From Streblospio benedicti (taxonomy: Eukaryota; Annelida; Polychaeta; Spionida; Spionidae): a stretch of DNA of 64,000 nucleotides. Positions 62,276 through 64,000 of this stretch are shown in pieces. How positions within the stretch are numbered: position 1 is the stretch's first letter; the number at the start of each line of letters is the position of its first letter. The stretch covers positions 20,417,800 to 20,481,799 of the forward strand of contig CM032668.1 in assembly GCA_019095985.1 (NCBI GenBank). The letters run 5' to 3'. The notes beneath the pieces are model-generated. The model was given only the letters and a program-made list of their open reading frames with translations. It was not told the DNA's origin and did no database searches. A program made the position numbers and the translations under genes.

Positions 62276-64000
62276 AGAAATGCTGACTTTGGGTTATTTT
62301 CTAGACCTTGGGTTGCATTTTAATAGGCGTGTTTTAGCGTAATTGGTATAGCCTTAATACATCATTTTTCGGGACATGGGGGTGATGATGATAGCTTTAT
62401 AACAGCATAAGTCGACGTTGTGATTTGGCAAGAAAGTGCGTTTTATGTGTGATGTATGTGTGCTACATTATATGGGGTTGGATAGGTAAATAAAATTTAT
62501 TCACAATGCACCCAATCTTAACGAGATCTTGTAGAGCGTAAATGTATGTTAGTCTTCAAAGGGACATTGTGTCTAAGTGTATACGTGACATATGTGAAAA
62601 TATGAAAAATGCTAGCTGCTTCTATTTCTGTCCATATGTCAAAACAAATCATATCAATACATGTAGTTTGTAATGCATGATGACTTTTGCATACGAGGCC
62701 TGTAATTAGGGCTCTGACCACCAAATCAATACAAAATCAGCAAAAGTTCGGTCCGAACATTCGGGTGCACCTTGATATGTCATTTTAAATGAAAAGGGGG
62801 CGTGGTTCCGATCATTTACTAATTACACATATAGTAAAAATAATAAGCTTTGACTAGATAGGTGCCAAACCAGTTATATTACTTAATATTATTTGAATAT
62901 TTAGTGTACATGGTCAGTTGTTAGCCAGTCATGTATAAATATAGAATCTGGCTAGACTAGAGATGATTTCTGGCGGTATGTCTCTTCAATGGCTGCCAGA
63001 GCTCTGGAAGGGTGATTATGCCCATACAATTTTTATCTTTAGCAACTGGAAATCGAATACTCTACTGGAGAAAAAATAAGATTTTTTGCCCACACTCAAA
63101 GCTAAGCGAAGTAGAGTGGGCCTAGTAGTTATTACATTGTTTATAGATCTTACAATTGTGCATTCATTTAGTGGTCTGAGCCCTGTATGAAAGGCTAGTT
63201 TGTGGCCATGTACAACTAAGTATATACTAAGGGATGGACCATTATAAATTGGGGTGGGGTGGGCAAGTGTTGTTCTAGTGAAACAAATGAGATTTTTTTC
63301 TACAAAAAAATATTCGAGTATCCCAACTTTTTTTCAAAATAAACGTAGACATCAACCTCCTTAAGCTGGTGTCTTCATGTTTACTAATTCCTCTTCTTTT
63401 GCAAAAACAAACAAGTCATAATTCCATTATTGAGAGTTTCAAAATAAAATCATTTCATTGCGTTGACAAAATCAAACGATTTTGTTGTTTCCTAAAGTCA
63501 GACAAACATTTTTTCACCATTAACAAACAATTTATATGAGAATTGTGTTGTGAAACATTTCCACCCATACTTCAAACCAACCTCCCCCCCTTTCCCCAAT
63601 ATCTTGTGGTCCTTCCCTAAATGCAGTTTGAAAACAACTGAAATAGTACACATTCAAATTAATTACTTTAGTAAGCTTTGATTTGATGAATTTACAAACA
63701 CTAATACAGTCACAGCAAATGTAGTAGGGCCTACACACACTACAATACAGCAATATCTTTAGACTACAGATCTACGTGCAATGAATATGGTTATTATAAG
63801 TATGATTTCCGAAGAAAAAAATATCCCTATTCATAGTGTCAGTTTAGTGCATTGGCCATATCCGCCTGAGCCTATTCTACGTGTTCTACGTGTTCTATTA
63901 GCAATCTTCCAGAAAAAGAACACGTGCTTACGTTCAAGAGAAAATTCGCCACACGTGCTTGATACCGATCGTTCACTCGTCAGGGTCATTTTAATTGTTC

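Larger units (their letters stand above)
56890..64000. other. no confident gene seen
   Basis: Two hairpins, one diverged pogo-like element, C/G runs and a SINE remnant are present. A Cys/His-containing frame at 59178-59450 has no splice context or recognised motif. If the short frame at 56779 is a real first exon, this stretch could be its intron. Confidence 0.5.

Overview
The window reads as nuclear DNA from an AT-rich marine invertebrate. Genes are spliced with GT-AG introns, much of the non-coding DNA is short non-autonomous transposons, hairpin repeats and microsatellites, and there are no operons or prokaryotic signals. A CYP26-type P450 together with an acid-sensing/DEG-ENaC type channel fits a deuterostome or lophotrochozoan better than an insect or nematode. 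I cannot name the species.

Three protein-coding genes are well supported. (1) The 3' part of a calmodulin-like EF-hand gene on the + strand (exons from 138 to 3857); its 5' exons lie off the left edge. (2) A nearly complete CYP26-type cytochrome P450 on the - strand (38868 down to 20737, eight exons, about 525 visible residues). Only the initiator ATG, presumably on a short upstream exon, was not found. (3) A complete DEG/ENaC (ASIC-like) sodium channel on the + strand (31918-36700, nine exons, 463 residues). It lies wholly inside the second visible intron of the P450 gene on the opposite strand. Two weaker candidates are a 124-codon open frame on the - strand at 24637-25011 that may be a retrocopy, and a short ATG-initiated frame at 56779-56889 in a GC-richer patch.

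Layout: 1-3.9 kb EF-hand gene; 3.9-20.7 kb repeat-rich intergenic DNA between the two convergent genes, including a 32-bp minisatellite, a long inverted repeat, an 82-84 bp inverted repeat pair 2.9 kb apart, and a perfect DR2 nuclear-receptor site; 20.7-38.9 kb P450 gene with the nested channel; 38.9-64 kb no confident gene, but SINE, MITE, Helitron-like and palindromic elements.

Repeat families recognised by comparing copies within the window: a hAT-like MITE with GGCAGATCC ends (about 9 copies), a pogo/Tigger-like MITE with CAGTAGAACCTCC ends (about 13 copies), a tRNA-derived SINE (about 5 copies), a Helitron-like element (2 copies plus one 3' end), and at least 11 unrelated-looking long hairpins. 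The observations most worth checking are the nested antisense channel, the triplicated 3' end of the first visible P450 exon, a MITE abutting a P450 splice acceptor, and the unusual P450 I-helix and poly-Q insert.
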